DNA from: Syntrophaceae bacterium UBA5619
Lineage (GTDB): Bacteria > Desulfobacterota > Syntrophia > Syntrophales > UBA5619
NCBI GenBank assembly: GCA_002424545.1
Contig: DIKL01000049.1
Coordinates: 1 to 17,331 of the forward strand
Length of the DNA stretch: 17,331 nt
Direction of reading: 5' to 3'
Below, in pieces: positions 16,559 through 17,331 of this stretch. A program made the position numbers and the translations under genes. The notes under the pieces were generated by a model that saw only the letters and a program-made list of their open reading frames with translations, had not been told where the DNA came from and ran no database searches. How positions within the stretch are numbered: the first letter of the stretch is position 1; each line of letters opens with the position of its first letter.

Positions 16559-17331
16559 TTATTCTTCGATAGGTTCGACCTTGACGATTAAATTTTCTAT
16601 CTGAATCACCCGGATCCGCGCCCCCTTTGCAATGGCCGTATCGCTGAACGCGCTCCAGTACTCTCCGTGGATCAATACCTGTCCTTCCGTGAAAATATCG
16701 GTCATAGCCCGCCCCTCTTCGCCGACCATCCCCTCTTTTCCGCCTTGAGGTTTCCGCAACTGTGCCTTGACGGCGATTGCGATAACGGTGATGAAGAAGA
16801 GAGAGGTCACCGTTACGGCCGGGATCAGGACGCTCCAGGAAATTCCGATCGACGCATCGGGGGTTTGGAACAGCATCAGAGAACCGATTACAAGCGAGAC
16901 AATCCCCCCGACCGTGAGGATGCCGTGGCTGATCACCTTGATCTCGGCGATGAACAGGATGATCGCAAAGAGGATGAGCGCGATCCCCGCGTAGTTCACC
17001 GGAAGCGTCTGCATCGCGAAGAAGGCCATGATCAGGGCGATTCCTCCGATCACGCCGGGGAGGATGCTCCCGGGATTGGAAAACTCGAAGTAGAGACCGG
17101 CCAGACCGATCAACAAAAGAATGTAGGCAATGTTCGGATCGCTCAGCGCGGAGAGGATCTTCTGCCGCGCGCCCATGATCTTTTCGTTGATCACGGCGCC
17201 CTTCGTCTTCAGGTTTTTCTTGCCGGTCGCCAGCGATACCTCCCGGCCGTCCATCTGCTCCATCAGGCGGTTGAGATCGGTTGCCACGAAATCGATCACC
17301 TTCAAACGGAGCGCCTCCTCGGCCGTGATCG
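16559..17331 (-). CDS. NfeD-family membrane protein, partial (5' end beyond the window)
   Basis: The reading frame stays open to the window edge and reads [16 protein letters not shown] at its visible start, the typical end of the ClpP-like serine-protease domain of long NfeD1b proteins. The catalytic Ser-Lys part would lie outside the window. Visible are several membrane segments, including [19 protein letters not shown] and the following [22 protein letters not shown] region, then a C-terminal OB-fold domain ([27 protein letters not shown]) ending in EPIEE. The first in-frame Met-type codon (TTG at 17305) is internal, not a start. In studied archaeal homologues the protease domain cleaves the partner stomatin. 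The slipin gene follows 16 bases later. Confidence 0.92.
   Translation of the reverse strand, partial: ITAEEALRLKVIDFVATDLNRLMEQMDGREVSLATGKKNLKTKGAVINEKIMGARQKILSALSDPNIAYILLLIGLAGLYFEFSNPGSILPGVIGGIALIMAFFAMQTLPVNYAGIALILFAIILFIAEIKVISHGILTVGGIVSLVIGSLMLFQTPDASIGISWSVLIPAVTVTSLFFITVIAIAVKAQLRKPQGGKEGMVGEEGRAMTDIFTEGQVLIHGEYWSAFSDTAIAKGARIRVIQIENLIVKVEPIEE

Overview
The window looks like chromosomal DNA from a GC-rich anaerobe-type bacterium, most likely a Desulfobacterota / former Deltaproteobacteria lineage (Syntrophales-like). This placement is inferred from the gene mix: a pyruvoyl-dependent arginine decarboxylase beside agmatinase, an NfeD-slipin pair, an adenylate kinase with a GPNGSGKGT P-loop, and GGAGG-type ribosome sites with sigma70-like promoters. 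I see no rRNA, tRNA, CRISPR array, insertion sequence or prophage gene. Sixteen protein genes cover almost everything.

Left part (1-5730, all minus strand, read right to left). A divergent promoter near 5790-5817 drives a HIT-family nucleotide hydrolase/phosphorylase, then a LapA-domain membrane protein (stop and start overlap by 4 nt), then agmatinase (speB), then pyruvoyl-dependent arginine decarboxylase. The last two give a complete two-step route from arginine through agmatine to putrescine. After a strong hairpin (3292-3327) come a multi-span membrane histidine kinase with a GAF domain and, overlapping it by 4 nt, a response regulator whose output domain is a class III nucleotide cyclase. 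The last pair looks like a phosphorelay that controls cAMP synthesis directly.

Middle (5731-11268). A good plus-strand promoter (5883-5911) starts a small unknown gene followed by ligA (NAD-dependent DNA ligase) and acyP (acylphosphatase); the last two overlap by 4 nt. A class I/II aminotransferase lies convergently on the minus strand. A 315-base gap (9864-10178) holds divergent promoters sharing an inverted 10-bp element, then an FmdB-type zinc-ribbon protein and an adenylate kinase on the plus strand.

Right part (11269-17331). A shared hairpin terminator separates adenylate kinase from a convergent exported, lysine-rich protein built of two nearly identical 50-residue repeats. Divergent from it are lepA (elongation factor 4), with a structured leader, and hemW (radical-SAM heme chaperone). 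Convergent on the minus strand is a membrane-quality-control-like set: NfeD (cut by the window end), a slipin, a terminator-like hairpin, and a small LiaI/LiaF-like four-span membrane protein.

Most genes are housekeeping. The least ordinary items are the kinase/response-regulator-cyclase pair, with a class IIIb-type threonine in the cyclase; the compact arginine-to-putrescine pair; the duplicated lysine-rich exported protein; and several unexplained structured intergenic elements.
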